DNA of 64,000 nt from JARRPM01 sp963765545 (GCA_963765545.1 CAVXWW010000008.1:186001-250000); one strand, 5' to 3'; positions 43,882 to 53,176 are shown, numbered from the stretch's first letter. Notes: generated by a model not told the origin, from the sequence alone. Numbers and translations: made by a program.

Positions 43882-44964
43882 CTAGTCAGCTTTCAGACGA
43901 CGCCCGGACTCAAGCCCTTCCTCATTCGCCGCCGGCAGCTGCACATGGGTGAACAGCTGGGAGGCGGCAGTATGTCCGGTGAGGGCGTCCGCCGCCAACA
44001 GGATAGCGCCCGCTGTCCAGGTGGGCTTTTCATCAGGCCACAATAGATCTTCCACCAGCTGGTAGCCGGTCCAGTATGATCCGTCGCTGGTGCGCCACTG
44101 GTGCAGCCAGCTGTAGACCTCAACCGCGCGGGCATGGTCGCCGGCGGCCAGCAGGGCCATCACCAGTTCACAGGACTCGGCGATAGTCACCCAGGGCTGC
44201 TGCTTCTCGCAGCGACAACCCAGCTTGTCCTCGACAAACTCGTCCCAGCGAGAGGCCAGCCTCGCCTGCGCTTCCCGGCCGCTGTAAACCCCTGCCAGTA
44301 CCGGGTAAAACCAGTCCATGGAGTAGCGCGACTTGCTTTCCCAGGTGCGGTCAAAGCGCTCGGGCTTGTGTCTCAGCGCCTGTCCCAGCGCGGCGCGGGC
44401 AAGCGGCCATTGAGGTCGATCGTGTCCCAGGGTATGGGCAATATTGATCGCGCACTCCAGGCTCTTGTAGATAGAGCTACAGCCGGTTACCAGGGCATCG
44501 CCCTTGGGCGTGCCATCGCCATTTACGGCCCAGTGAATCTCGCCGTGTTCTGTCTGCAGTGACAGGACAAAACCAATAGCCCGGTCGACCATCTCCCACA
44601 TATCGCACAGGAAATCGCGATCGTCGGTAACCAGGTATAAATGCCACAGCCCTGTGGCGACATAGGCGACAAAGTTACTTTCGCGTCGCTCGCGGTTGTC
44701 GATCTCCTCACCTCGGTAAGAGGCCCACCAGCTGCCGTCGTCCAGTTGTTTACCGGCCAGCCAGGTATAGGCCCTGCGCGCGGCCTCGTGCTCTCCGCCT
44801 ATCGCCAGCCCCATGGCCGCCTCGACGTGGTCCCAGGGATCGGTATAGCCGCCGTCGAACCAGGGTATCTCCCCACTGGCTTGCTGGGTGTCGAGGATAA
44901 ACTGCACCGTGGGGCGCAAAAATTCGTGGGGAAAAAGCCCCTTGCTGAGATAGAGACCGCTCAC
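43882..44964 (-). CDS. Alpha/alpha-toroid protein (prenyltransferase/squalene oxidase repeat-like)
   Basis: A 360-residue protein made of helical repeats with QW-like motifs (TQQASGEIPWFDGGYTDPWD, KQLDDGSWWASYRGEEID, WRTSDGSYWTGYQLVED). This is the six-hairpin toroid shared by terpene cyclases, prenyltransferases and some glycoside hydrolases. The catalytic DxDD of squalene cyclases is not seen, so the chemistry is open. I chose a GTG at 44964 preceded by a perfect AGGAGG 7 nt upstream. It overlaps the methyltransferase stop in GTGA. Confidence 0.75.
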   Translation of the reverse strand: MSGLYLSKGLFPHEFLRPTVQFILDTQQASGEIPWFDGGYTDPWDHVEAAMGLAIGGEHEAARRAYTWLAGKQLDDGSWWASYRGEEIDNRERRESNFVAYVATGLWHLYLVTDDRDFLCDMWEMVDRAIGFVLSLQTEHGEIHWAVNGDGTPKGDALVTGCSSIYKSLECAINIAHTLGHDRPQWPLARAALGQALRHKPERFDRTWESKSRYSMDWFYPVLAGVYSGREAQARLASRWDEFVEDKLGCRCEKQQPWVTIAESCELVMALLAAGDHARAVEVYSWLHQWRTSDGSYWTGYQLVEDLLWPDEKPTWTAGAILLAADALTGHTAASQLFTHVQLPAANEEGLESGRRLKAD

Positions 44965-45677
44965 AGTGGGGCCTCCTTGCGAAAGTACATGACGACACTC
45001 TTGCCCATAATAGGGTTCATAAGTTTCTCTGTTGCCCTGGTCACCAGCGGCTGTTCCATAATGTCCCACACCAGCAGGCGGTGGTATTGCCGCACCAGCC
45101 AGTTGCTGTCCCGGTTCTTCCAGAACAGGCACTTGAGCCACCAGAAAGGCACATGCAGGGCATGGGCCCAGTGGCGGTGGTAGTGATCAAAACCCAGGTT
45201 CTCAACCTCCGAGCGCAGCTCGCTGGACCGAAAAATCCGCAAATGCCCTCCCGGTGTATTGTAGTAGCCATCACTGAGCGCCCAGCAGATTTGCTCCGGC
45301 CAGCGCCGCGGTACACTGGCACAAAAAAGCCCGCCGGGTTTGAGCACGCGTTCAATTTCACGCAGTGCGGCGTGATAATCGGGAATGTGCTCCAGCACCT
45401 CGCTGCAGATCACCTTGTCAAAGGTGTTGTCTGCAAAGGGCAGGGCCAGGGCACTGGCAGCGGACAGGCCAAAGGATTTGGCGGTGTTTTCCGGCTCGTC
45501 AAAGTCGCTGAATTTTTCCCGGGTTGTAGTGAGATCTTCAACTGACAGATCCACGCCTACCGAATGGACATCCGCCGCGAGGTAGGCAGAAATGACGTGA
45601 CGACCTTCACCGCAACCCAGGTCCAGCACCCAGTCGCCGCTTGCAAGAGGAAAATAGGTGAACTCAACGGTCTGCAT
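44961..45677 (-). CDS. SAM-dependent methyltransferase (Methyltransf_11 type)
   Basis: A 238-residue methyltransferase. Motif I is VLDLGCGEGRHVISAYLAAD, motif II VGVDLSVEDLT and the post-motif VICSEVLEHIPDYHAALREI. The C-terminal half is aromatic and membrane-philic (HALHVPFWWLKCLFWKN). It starts 14 bp inside the glycosyltransferase gene and its TGA overlaps the GTG of the toroid gene, so the three are tightly coupled. Its substrate is presumably the glycosyltransferase product. Confidence 0.88.
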   Translation of the reverse strand: MQTVEFTYFPLASGDWVLDLGCGEGRHVISAYLAADVHSVGVDLSVEDLTTTREKFSDFDEPENTAKSFGLSAASALALPFADNTFDKVICSEVLEHIPDYHAALREIERVLKPGGLFCASVPRRWPEQICWALSDGYYNTPGGHLRIFRSSELRSEVENLGFDHYHRHWAHALHVPFWWLKCLFWKNRDSNWLVRQYHRLLVWDIMEQPLVTRATEKLMNPIMGKSVVMYFRKEAPL

Positions 45678-46959
45678 GCAGAACCTCACGGTAGTAATCG
45701 ACCATCTGGGCGGCGCAGACATTCCAGCAAAACTGGTCCAGAATACGCTGCCGGCCCAGGGCTCCGAGTTCCACCCGACGCCCGGGGCTGCCCAGTAGCG
45801 CATCGATTGCCTCGACCAGGGCGTCGACATTCCTGGCCGGGACGATAATACCCGCATCACCCACAACTTCCGGCAGGGCGCCCCCGTCAGAGGACACCAC
45901 AGGTACCCCGCAGGCCATGGCTTCGCCGGCCGGCAGGCCAAAGCCCTCGTATACCGACGGCACCACGGCTATCGTGGCCGCAGCATAGTATTCGACCATC
46001 TGCTGTGTGCTGATGCCATTGACGAACTGCACCTTGTCGGCAATACCCAGCCGTTGCACCAGTTTTTCGGTCTTCCCCCCGGCGCGTGGTTTGCTGACCA
46101 CCAGTAATTCCAGCTCCGGGTAGCGCGGTAGCAGGCGCGCATAGGCGCGCAGCAAATAGCGCAGGCCCTTGAGGGGAGCATCGGCGGAGCAGGTCGCCAT
46201 CAGGCGCATGGTCTTGCGCTCTATGCCGGGCAGGGGTCGGAAAATGTCCGTATCGATACCGTTGTGCACCAGGCCAATACCCGCCGGCTGCAGCCCGAAG
46301 TCGCGGGCGATATCCTGGCGTGAACAATCCGAGACCGTCACCACGTTATGCAGCTGCTTGACCACTTTTTTCTGCATGGTAAGGAAGGAATGCCAGCGCC
46401 GGATCAACAGGCGTTCATACCAGCCGCGCGCCGCCTTCAGGGCGATACGCAGGTCGCTGGTGATCGGGTGGTGCACCGTGGTCACCAGCGGCAGGCCCAT
46501 CTCCTGGATCTGCAACATGCCGTAGCTGAGGCTCTGGTTGTCGTGAATCAGGTCGTAATCCGCGCCGTTTTCGCGCAGATAGCGCACCGCCCGCCGGCCA
46601 AAGGTATAGGGCTCCGCGAAGCCTCCGGTAAGTTTGGCTATCCACTCTATGATATCGGTGAGCGACTTCAGGTGCCGTGGCCGCAATGACAGCAGGCCAT
46701 TCTCGAACAGGTCCAGGCTGGGCAACTGGACAAGACGCACCCTTGGATCCAGATGGGGATACGGCGGGCCAGAGATCACGTCGACCCGGTGGCCGGCCTC
46801 TACCAGGGCCTTGCTGAGGTAATTGAGATACACCCCCTGGCCGCCGGCGAAGGGCTGGCTGCGATAGCCCAGCAAGGCGATTCGAAGGGGCTGCACCGCC
46901 TCGGGCACAGGCGCGACGCCGGCCGCAGCAGGCTGCGCTGACCGTGAATCGATATCCAA
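45664..46959 (-). CDS. Glycosyltransferase family 4
   Basis: A 431-residue GT-B enzyme. The N-terminal acceptor domain has RIALLGYRSQPFAGGQGVYL and the donor-site motif is VPSVYEGFGLPAGEAMACG (E-x7-E). The first 25 residues are Ala/Pro-rich and may be a tail or a misplaced start. It heads an operon with a methyltransferase and a toroid protein. The donor and acceptor are unknown. A cell-surface glycolipid or polysaccharide is likely given the neighbouring dTDP-rhamnose genes. Confidence 0.88.
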   Translation of the reverse strand: MDIDSRSAQPAAAGVAPVPEAVQPLRIALLGYRSQPFAGGQGVYLNYLSKALVEAGHRVDVISGPPYPHLDPRVRLVQLPSLDLFENGLLSLRPRHLKSLTDIIEWIAKLTGGFAEPYTFGRRAVRYLRENGADYDLIHDNQSLSYGMLQIQEMGLPLVTTVHHPITSDLRIALKAARGWYERLLIRRWHSFLTMQKKVVKQLHNVVTVSDCSRQDIARDFGLQPAGIGLVHNGIDTDIFRPLPGIERKTMRLMATCSADAPLKGLRYLLRAYARLLPRYPELELLVVSKPRAGGKTEKLVQRLGIADKVQFVNGISTQQMVEYYAAATIAVVPSVYEGFGLPAGEAMACGVPVVSSDGGALPEVVGDAGIIVPARNVDALVEAIDALLGSPGRRVELGALGRQRILDQFCWNVCAAQMVDYYREVLHADR

Positions 46960-47221
46960 TATATCCAGGTGCCTGATAACGGCTTCCCCTCAGGTTTGTT
47001 GCCAAAAATGATTACACGGAATTGGCGCAGGTAGGCAGGCGACGACGCGGCGCGATGCACAAATGGCATTTCGCATGCCGAAAGAGCTCATATTTTAAGC
47101 AGGCCCGGGCCAAAAATCCACTCTTCTTTGGGTCCCCACACTGCCCTGCCGTGGGCTCTGACAGTCGCAATGGACGCGCCTTTGTCGCTATACTTCCCAC
47201 CTTGATCTCAGGGCAGCCATC

Positions 47222-48127
47222 ATGTCAGCCAAATCCTACAAGGGCATAATTCTGGCCGGCGGGTCTGGAACCCGCCTGCATCCACTGACCAGCACCGTCA
47301 GTAAGCAACTGATGCCGATCTACGACAAACCCATGATTTATTACCCCCTGGCGACCCTGATGCTGGCGGGTATCCGCGATATCCTGGTGATCACCACCCC
47401 CCGTGACCAGGAAGCCTTCAGCCAACTGCTGGGAGACGGCGGCCAGTGGGGCATCAACATATCCTACGCGGTACAACCCAGCCCGGACGGCCTCGCCCAG
47501 GCCTTTATCCTGGGGGCTGACTTTATCGGCAACTCTCCCGCCAGCCTGGTATTGGGGGACAATATCTTCTACGGCGGCGGTTTTACCCATAAGCTCAGGC
47601 ACGCTGCCAGCAGCGACAGGGGCGCCTCGGTTTTTGCCTATTATGTTCAGGACCCGGAGCGCTATGGCGTGGTGAGCTTCGACGCCGACGGCGTGGCCCG
47701 GGATATCGAGGAAAAGCCTGCCAGGCCGCGCTCCCACTACGCGGTGACAGGCCTTTATTTTTACGACAACGATGTGGTGGATATTGCCAGGGATATACGC
47801 CCATCGGTCCGCGGCGAGTTGGAGATCACTGACGTCAACAGGGCTTACCTGGCCCGGGGTGATCTGCGGGTAGAGGTCATGAGCCGCGGCACCGCGTGGC
47901 TGGATACGGGCACCCACAACTCCCTGCTGGATGCGGCCAACTTTATTCGCGTGGTTGAGGAGCGCCAGGGCCTGAAAATCGCCTGCCCTGAAGAAGTCGC
48001 CTACCGCATGGGCTATATCAGCGCCGAGCAACTGCTGGCCCTGGCGGCGCCGCTGGAAAAGAGCGGCTACGGTCTCTACCTGCAAAAACTGCTCGATGAA
48101 GACGGCGTGGTGTTCGATGAAGTTTGA
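47222..48127 (+). CDS. rmlA: Glucose-1-phosphate thymidylyltransferase
   Basis: First step of dTDP-L-rhamnose synthesis, glucose 1-phosphate plus dTTP to dTDP-glucose. It has 301 residues with GIILAGGSGTRLHPLTSTVS, KQLMPIYDKPMIYYPLATLM and RGTAWLDTGTHNSLLDA. It overlaps rmlC by 11 bp. A TATACT near 47190 could be its -10 box, with no clear -35. Confidence 0.97.
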   Translation: MSAKSYKGIILAGGSGTRLHPLTSTVSKQLMPIYDKPMIYYPLATLMLAGIRDILVITTPRDQEAFSQLLGDGGQWGINISYAVQPSPDGLAQAFILGADFIGNSPASLVLGDNIFYGGGFTHKLRHAASSDRGASVFAYYVQDPERYGVVSFDADGVARDIEEKPARPRSHYAVTGLYFYDNDVVDIARDIRPSVRGELEITDVNRAYLARGDLRVEVMSRGTAWLDTGTHNSLLDAANFIRVVEERQGLKIACPEEVAYRMGYISAEQLLALAAPLEKSGYGLYLQKLLDEDGVVFDEV

Positions 48128-48665
48128 AGCGACTCCACTGCCCGATCTGTTCCTGCTCAAGCCCAGGGTTTTCGGTGACGAGCGCGGTTTTTTCATGGAG
48201 AGCTGGAGCGCGGAAACGTTCCGGGCCGCCGGCTTCGAGCTGGATTTCGTGCAGGATAACCACAGCCGCTCCGCCCGGGGCATACTGCGCGGCATGCATT
48301 TCCAGACACGGCACACCCAGGGCAAACTGGTGCGGGTCACCGCGGGCGAGGTGTACGATGTGGCGGTAGACCTGCGACGCTCATCTCCCACCCTGGGACA
48401 GTGGTACGGGGAATACCTCAGCGCCGACAGCCACAACATGCTCTGGGTGCCGCCAGGGTTTGCCCACGGCTTTTACGTCACGTCGGAATACGCCGACTTC
48501 CAGTACAAGTGCACCGACATCTATGACCCTGCCAGCGAGGTATGCCTTGCCTGGGACGACCCGACCGTCGGCATCGAATGGCCCCTGCGGGAGGGTGAAG
48601 TTCCCCGGCTGTCTGAAAAAGATATGCAGGGTCTTGCCTGGAACCAGGTGCCGCTGTTCGATTAA
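48117..48665 (+). CDS. rmlC: dTDP-4-dehydrorhamnose 3,5-epimerase
   Basis: A 182-residue cupin that doubly epimerises dTDP-4-keto-6-deoxyglucose. The catalytic His is in ILRGMHFQTRHTQGKLVRV, and WVPPGFAHGFYVTSEYADFQ carries the conserved Tyr. The start at 48117 lies inside the rmlA 3' end. It is convergent with rmlB, with a 64-bp gap holding a short TGCAAGCTTGCA palindrome but no T-tailed terminator. Confidence 0.97.
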   Translation: MKFEATPLPDLFLLKPRVFGDERGFFMESWSAETFRAAGFELDFVQDNHSRSARGILRGMHFQTRHTQGKLVRVTAGEVYDVAVDLRRSSPTLGQWYGEYLSADSHNMLWVPPGFAHGFYVTSEYADFQYKCTDIYDPASEVCLAWDDPTVGIEWPLREGEVPRLSEKDMQGLAWNQVPLFD

Positions 48666-48729
48666 CGGGGCTCAAGCCCCAACGGGCTCCCGGCCGGGCC
48701 CAGCCCTCTCGACTTGCAAGCTTGCAGAG

Positions 48730-49797
48730 TTACCCAGCCAACAGGGGTCGCCACCAGTCCTCGTTGGCCAGGAACCAGTCCAGCGTGCGTTCCAGGCCGG
48801 ACTCGAAGGTCTCCCGGGGCGTAAACCCCAGTTCGCCGGACATCCTGCTGGCATCAATCGCGTAGCGCCAGTCATGGCCCGCTCTATCCTCCACAAAAGT
48901 GATCAGCTCGCGGGCACTGACACCGGAGGCACCGGGCGCGTCAGGGAAACGTCCGGCCAGGGCCGGGTCCGCGGCGAAGCGCGCGTCCAGTGAGTCACAA
49001 AGCTGCTGCACAATGGCCAGGTTGCCCCACTCGTTGTTGCCGCCGATATTATAGGTCTCACCCAGTTTGCCGCGCTGCAGCACCAGCTCGATACCGCGGC
49101 AGTGATCCTCCACGTAGAGCCAGTCGCGGATATTGCTGCCGTCACCGTACACGGGCAAGGGCAGTCCGCGCAGGATATTGGTAACGCACAGGGGAATCAG
49201 CTTCTCCGGAAAATGGAAGGGGCCGTAATTGTTGGAGCAGTTGCTGGTGGTGACCTCCAGGCCGTAGGTATGGTGATAGGCCCGCACCAGATGGTCCGAG
49301 GCGGCCTTGCTGGCGGAGTAGGGGGAGTTGGGTTCGTACTTATGGTCCTCGGCAAAAGCCGGCGCATCCGGGCTGAGTGAGCCGTAGACCTCATCCGTGG
49401 AGACATGGTGGAAGCGGTGGGGCTGCGCTTCGCCGCCGCCCAGCCAGATCTCCCGTGCGGCTTTCAGCAAGCTGTGGGTGCCCACAATATTGGTCTCGAT
49501 AAAGGCATCCGGGCCGGTAATGGAGCGGTCCACATGGCTCTCGGCGGCGAAGTTCACCACCGTATCTATTGCGTGTTCACGCATGGTTTGCAGCACCCGA
49601 TCATAGTCGCAGATGTCCGCATGGACAAAACTGAAATTGGCCTGGCCACGCAGGGCGTCCAGGTTGGCAAGATTTCCGGCATAAGTGAGGGCATCGTAGG
49701 CCACCAGGCGGTCAGCGGGGTGATGACGCATCCAGTAGTGGGCAAAATTGGCGCCTATAAAGCCCGCCGCCCCGGTTACCAGCAGGGATCTACTCAT
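48730..49797 (-). CDS. rmlB: dTDP-glucose 4,6-dehydratase
   Basis: SDR enzyme making dTDP-4-keto-6-deoxyglucose. It has 355 residues. NAD motif LLVTGAAGFIGANFAHYW, catalytic HVSTDEVYGSL and YSASKAASDHLVRAYH. I chose ATG 49797 (MSRSLLVTG), which overlaps rmlD by 8 bp. It is the second gene of a minus-strand rmlD-rmlB pair facing rmlA-rmlC. Confidence 0.97.
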   Translation of the reverse strand: MSRSLLVTGAAGFIGANFAHYWMRHHPADRLVAYDALTYAGNLANLDALRGQANFSFVHADICDYDRVLQTMREHAIDTVVNFAAESHVDRSITGPDAFIETNIVGTHSLLKAAREIWLGGGEAQPHRFHHVSTDEVYGSLSPDAPAFAEDHKYEPNSPYSASKAASDHLVRAYHHTYGLEVTTSNCSNNYGPFHFPEKLIPLCVTNILRGLPLPVYGDGSNIRDWLYVEDHCRGIELVLQRGKLGETYNIGGNNEWGNLAIVQQLCDSLDARFAADPALAGRFPDAPGASGVSARELITFVEDRAGHDWRYAIDASRMSGELGFTPRETFESGLERTLDWFLANEDWWRPLLAG

Positions 49798-50686
49798 TCT
49801 CTGACTCCTTCTTCTGTGACTCATGCAGATCGATCAGCATACTGCGCAACTGGGTTCGCCAGGGTATTGCCGGCAACGCCAGCTCGTCCCAGCTTTTGGT
49901 TTTGTCCAGCACACTGTAGGTCGGACGCTTCGCCGCCGTGGGATATTCGCTACCGGGAATAGGCCTGATAGTGACCGGCCGTGCCAGCAGACCCAGCTCT
50001 AAAGCCTCTTCGCAGATTGCGACCGCAAAGTCGTACCAGCTGCACTGGCCCTCATCGCTCCAGTGATACACGCCGTGCAATTGTGGTCGTGCGGCTGCCG
50101 CCCACAGCGCGCCGGCCAATCCTCTCGCCCAGGTGGGTGTGCCGACCTGGTCTGCCACTACCGCCAGCTCATCCCGCTCGGCCATCAGGCGCAACATGGT
50201 TTTCACAAAGTTATTGCCAAAGCGCGAATACACCCAGCCGGTTCGCATGATCAGGGCGTCTGGCAGTTGACGCTGTATCTCCAGCTCACCTGCCAGCTTG
50301 CTGCGTCCGTACTCCCCCAACGGGGCGGTGGCCGCATCTGGCTGATAGGGAGTGGTGGATTCACCGTCGAACACAAAGTCCGTGGAAACATGGATCAGGC
50401 GTATCCCGCGCTCCCGGCAGATACTCGCCAGGTTAGCCGGACCTTCTGCGTTGGCACGGCTGGCCGGCCCGGGTTCGCTTTCCGCGGCATCTACAGCGGT
50501 GTAGGCCGCCGCATTGATAATCAGCTGCGGCGCCAGTTCCGCCATTCGCGCCCCAAGGCTGGCACTGTCTGCGATATCCACTTCCGCCCTGGCCAGACCG
50601 GTGCAGTCCGCCCCGGGGATGGCCGTAGCAAGCAGTTCCCTGCCCAACTGCCCGCCCGCACCCAGTACTACTACTTTTCCTGTCAA
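49790..50686 (-). CDS. rmlD: dTDP-4-dehydrorhamnose reductase
   Basis: Last step of dTDP-L-rhamnose synthesis. It has 298 residues, with KVVVLGAGGQLGRELL, INAAAYTAVDAAESEPGPAS, ISTDFVFDG-like HVSTDFVFDGESTTPYQP and YGRSKLAGELEIQ. Together with rmlA, rmlB and rmlC it completes the pathway in one place. Confidence 0.96.
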   Translation of the reverse strand: MTGKVVVLGAGGQLGRELLATAIPGADCTGLARAEVDIADSASLGARMAELAPQLIINAAAYTAVDAAESEPGPASRANAEGPANLASICRERGIRLIHVSTDFVFDGESTTPYQPDAATAPLGEYGRSKLAGELEIQRQLPDALIMRTGWVYSRFGNNFVKTMLRLMAERDELAVVADQVGTPTWARGLAGALWAAAARPQLHGVYHWSDEGQCSWYDFAVAICEEALELGLLARPVTIRPIPGSEYPTAAKRPTYSVLDKTKSWDELALPAIPWRTQLRSMLIDLHESQKKESENE

Positions 50687-50761
50687 ACCCCGCCCTCTCG
50701 CTACATTTGCGCACTGGCCTCGCGCCCGGTGCGGGGGCTATCTTATACTGACGGCGGGGCT

Positions 50762-51553
50762 ATGCACATCCGAAAGCACCCCGGCAGGAACAGGAGTGTC
50801 GTGACGCCAACCGCTGAACAGACCCGGGAGCTACACCGCTGCGCCCTCCAGCTGGGCGCAGGTGAACTACCCCCAGGCTGGGATATTGTCCCCGGCTCTG
50901 GCGTGCCGCGTGTCGCCTTTAACCCGCAGCTGCAGCTGTACTACAAGGAGTTCCCGGTACGCAGCCCGCTGGAGCGAATCAAGGCACTGCTATTGGGAAG
51001 CCGCGCCAACAGGACTCGCCAACACAACGATGCGCTGCTGTACGCCGGCATTGAGGCGCCCGCCAGTCTCGCCTGGGGCAGGCTCAAGGATGGCAAAGAG
51101 TATGTCTTCACCCGGGAGACCGTGGGCCGCGATGTGGCCTTCTGGCTACAAATATCCCTGGCACACAGACGAGGCGAATCGCTGGCGCTCAGGCGACGTC
51201 TGCTGGAGGACCTGGGCGTGTTCGTCGGTCGCGTACATGCAACGGGCTTTATACCGGGCGACTTGCAGCCGCGCGATGTGCAGGCGAGGCTGAGCGAAAA
51301 CCGCTTTCATTTTGCCCTGATCAACAACGAGCGCACTGTCAGGAAACAACCGCCACCCGGGAAAAAACTGGTGGACAATCTTGTACAGCTCAACCTGCTA
51401 CCCCCCGCCGATCTCAGCCGAACAGACCGCATGCGCTTTTTCGTCGCCTGGCGAAGACAACTACGCGAACTGTCCGACATAGAGACCAAGGTAGTAGCTG
51501 CCGAGGCTTACCATGAGGCCATGCGGCAGATGTACGAAGCAGGCAAACTATAG
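50762..51553 (+). CDS. LPS-kinase-like protein with altered catalytic residues
   Basis: A 263-residue protein of the WaaP/InaA/KdkA protein-kinase-like superfamily. The loop equivalent to HGDxxxxN reads FIPGDLQPRDVQ, keeping Asp but not His or Asn. The DFG-equivalent region reads FALINNERT, where I would expect a metal-binding Asp (DNERT). The N-lobe lysine region may be LQLYYKEFPV. It could be a weak kinase or a pseudokinase. ATG 50762 or GTG 50801 may be the start. It is divergent from rmlD. Confidence 0.72.
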   Translation: MHIRKHPGRNRSVVTPTAEQTRELHRCALQLGAGELPPGWDIVPGSGVPRVAFNPQLQLYYKEFPVRSPLERIKALLLGSRANRTRQHNDALLYAGIEAPASLAWGRLKDGKEYVFTRETVGRDVAFWLQISLAHRRGESLALRRRLLEDLGVFVGRVHATGFIPGDLQPRDVQARLSENRFHFALINNERTVRKQPPPGKKLVDNLVQLNLLPPADLSRTDRMRFFVAWRRQLRELSDIETKVVAAEAYHEAMRQMYEAGKL

Positions 51554-51654
51554 AGTACAACCGTCGGCGTTTATTGGCGCCCTTGTACCGGTTCTGCTAA
51601 GTTCATGGGTCTCGGTATGCTTTATCGCCAGCCACCACCAACGAGGATATCGAT

Positions 51655-51900
51655 TTGTCATTCACTTCCAGTCACATCGAAGAGCTCAACCTGTTAATGC
51701 AATTCGATACGGCCACAATGGACCGGGGCATCAAGGTGCATTCAAGCGCCCGCCCGGAAATCATCCACGCCTGCCAGAAGCTCTTTGACGAAGGCCTGGT
51801 CAGTCAGCGCGACGGCGGCTACCTGACGGATGCCGGAGTAGAAGCCTTGTCCCATGTGCAAATGCTGGCGGGTTTGCTGAACGCCAGGGCTTCAGGCTAG
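51655..51900 (+). CDS. Small TIGR02647-family protein
   Basis: An 81-residue soluble protein of unknown function. It matches my memory of the TIGR02647 family of gammaproteobacteria (SFTSSHIEELNLLMQFD, GIKVHSSARPEIIHACQKL, GGYLTDAGVEALSHVQML). It starts with TTG, with a GAGG about 9 nt upstream. It looks like a compact winged-helix-like fold. Stand-alone. Confidence 0.8.
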   Translation: MSFTSSHIEELNLLMQFDTATMDRGIKVHSSARPEIIHACQKLFDEGLVSQRDGGYLTDAGVEALSHVQMLAGLLNARASG

Positions 51901-52003
51901 CCGGGCGCCAAACCTGCGCACTTACTTACCAGCCATAAAAGGCACAGCCTTGCCAGCCGTATTGGACCTCCCCTGACACCCCAAATGCGATTGCAGGAGC
52001 CTT

Positions 52004-52657
52004 ATGGAAACCAGCGCAAAACTTTACTATTCAATTCGCAGCGCCTACTCGTATCTGGGGATCATGCGCCTGCAACAGTTGCTGCCGGCACAACCGGCAC
52101 CTATCGAAACCCAGGTGAAACCGGTGATGCCTATCGCAGTGCGAAGACCGGAGCTCTTCAAGAAACTGAACCCGCTGGCAATACCCCACCTGGAGCTGGA
52201 CACACGCCGCGCTGCTCAACGGTACGGCATTGATTTCCGCGTTTGGCCGGTACCCGACCCCATCGTGCAGAACATGAAAACCCTGGAGATTGCCAGCGAG
52301 CAGCCTTACATCTACCGCCTGACACGCTTGATGCAGTGCGCGGTTGAAATGGGAACAGGCTATGAGTTTACCCTGCAGCTGGCAACGCTGCTGTGGAATG
52401 GAAAAACGGATAACTGGACTACCGACGATCATCTCGCGGCGGCAGCTGCAGATGAGGGCCTGTCATTCGCGGACATGCAGTCTGCGATAGATGCCGACCC
52501 CCAGCACTACGATGATGCCATCGCTGCAAACCAGGCTGAATTAACTGCCGCAGGTCACTGGGGAGTTCCCACCATAGTGTTCAACGGCGAGCCATTTTTC
52601 GGCCACGACCGGATTGAAACGTTCCTGTGGCGCGCGGCCCAGGGTTCCACACCATGA
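52004..52657 (+). CDS. DsbA-family protein, 2-hydroxychromene-2-carboxylate isomerase-like
   Basis: A 217-residue kappa-class GST/HCCA isomerase-like protein. It starts METSAKLYYSIRSAYSYLG, where a Ser replaces the first Cys of DsbA-type CxxC, as in HCCA isomerases. C-terminal GHWGVPTIVFNGEPFFGHDR is the cis-Pro segment. There is no signal peptide. Glutathione-dependent isomerisation is likely, but the substrate is unknown and no naphthalene pathway genes are nearby. The next gene starts 19 bp later. Confidence 0.85.
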   Translation: METSAKLYYSIRSAYSYLGIMRLQQLLPAQPAPIETQVKPVMPIAVRRPELFKKLNPLAIPHLELDTRRAAQRYGIDFRVWPVPDPIVQNMKTLEIASEQPYIYRLTRLMQCAVEMGTGYEFTLQLATLLWNGKTDNWTTDDHLAAAAADEGLSFADMQSAIDADPQHYDDAIAANQAELTAAGHWGVPTIVFNGEPFFGHDRIETFLWRAAQGSTP

Positions 52658-52676
52658 AGAGGCAAGCGCTGCAGTA

Positions 52677-53141
52677 ATGGAGATAAGGCAGTACCGGGAA
52701 AGCGATCGCGATGCCGTTATTGCATTGTGGGTGGAGTGCGGGCTGGTCGTGCCCTGGAACGATCCCGCCAGAGATATCGAGCGCAAACTCAAAGTGGATC
52801 CGGACCTGTTCCTGGTCGCCGCGGGCGAGCAGGGTATCGTAGCGACCGTGATGGGCGGCTATGAAGGGCACCGCGGCTGGATAAACTACCTGGCCGTCAG
52901 CCCGTCGCAGCGACGCAAGAGCCTTGGCCGGGCCATCATGGCGGCGGTGGAGACCCGCATAAAAGACAAGGGCTGCCCGAAAATTAACCTCCAGATACGC
53001 ACTGCCAACACCGACGTGGCTGCATTCTACAAAGCGATCGGCTACCACCGGGATGATGTTGTGGGGATGGGAAAACGACTGGAGAAAGACGACGCCTGGC
53101 CGCCGGAACCAGCGAAGCTGGCAGGGGTAAAACAATTGTAG
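52677..53141 (+). CDS. GNAT-family N-acetyltransferase (YpeA-like)
   Basis: A 154-residue acetyltransferase. The fold begins MEIRQYRESDRDAVIALW, motif A is INYLAVSPSQRRKSLGRAIM and motif B is NLQIRTANTDVAAFYKAIGY. I chose ATG 52677, as an upstream start would lie in the preceding gene. The acceptor is unknown. It resembles E. coli YpeA. Confidence 0.87.
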   Translation: MEIRQYRESDRDAVIALWVECGLVVPWNDPARDIERKLKVDPDLFLVAAGEQGIVATVMGGYEGHRGWINYLAVSPSQRRKSLGRAIMAAVETRIKDKGCPKINLQIRTANTDVAAFYKAIGYHRDDVVGMGKRLEKDDAWPPEPAKLAGVKQL

Positions 53142-53176
53142 TACTTTCACTCTCTTTTCCGGACCTGGACACGAGC

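Noticed and set aside
43882..44964. Squalene/hopene cyclase
   Set aside because: Toroid repeats are present, but the DxDD catalytic motif and the length of about 650 residues are missing.
48666..48729. Terminator between rmlC and rmlB
   Set aside because: Short GGGGCT/AGCCCC and TGCAAGCTTGCA palindromes occur, but neither has a T tract or a sufficient stem and loop.
50063..50761. First 233 codons of a 496-codon plus-strand frame
   Set aside because: They lie antisense to rmlD. Only the part from 50762 resembles the LPS-kinase fold.
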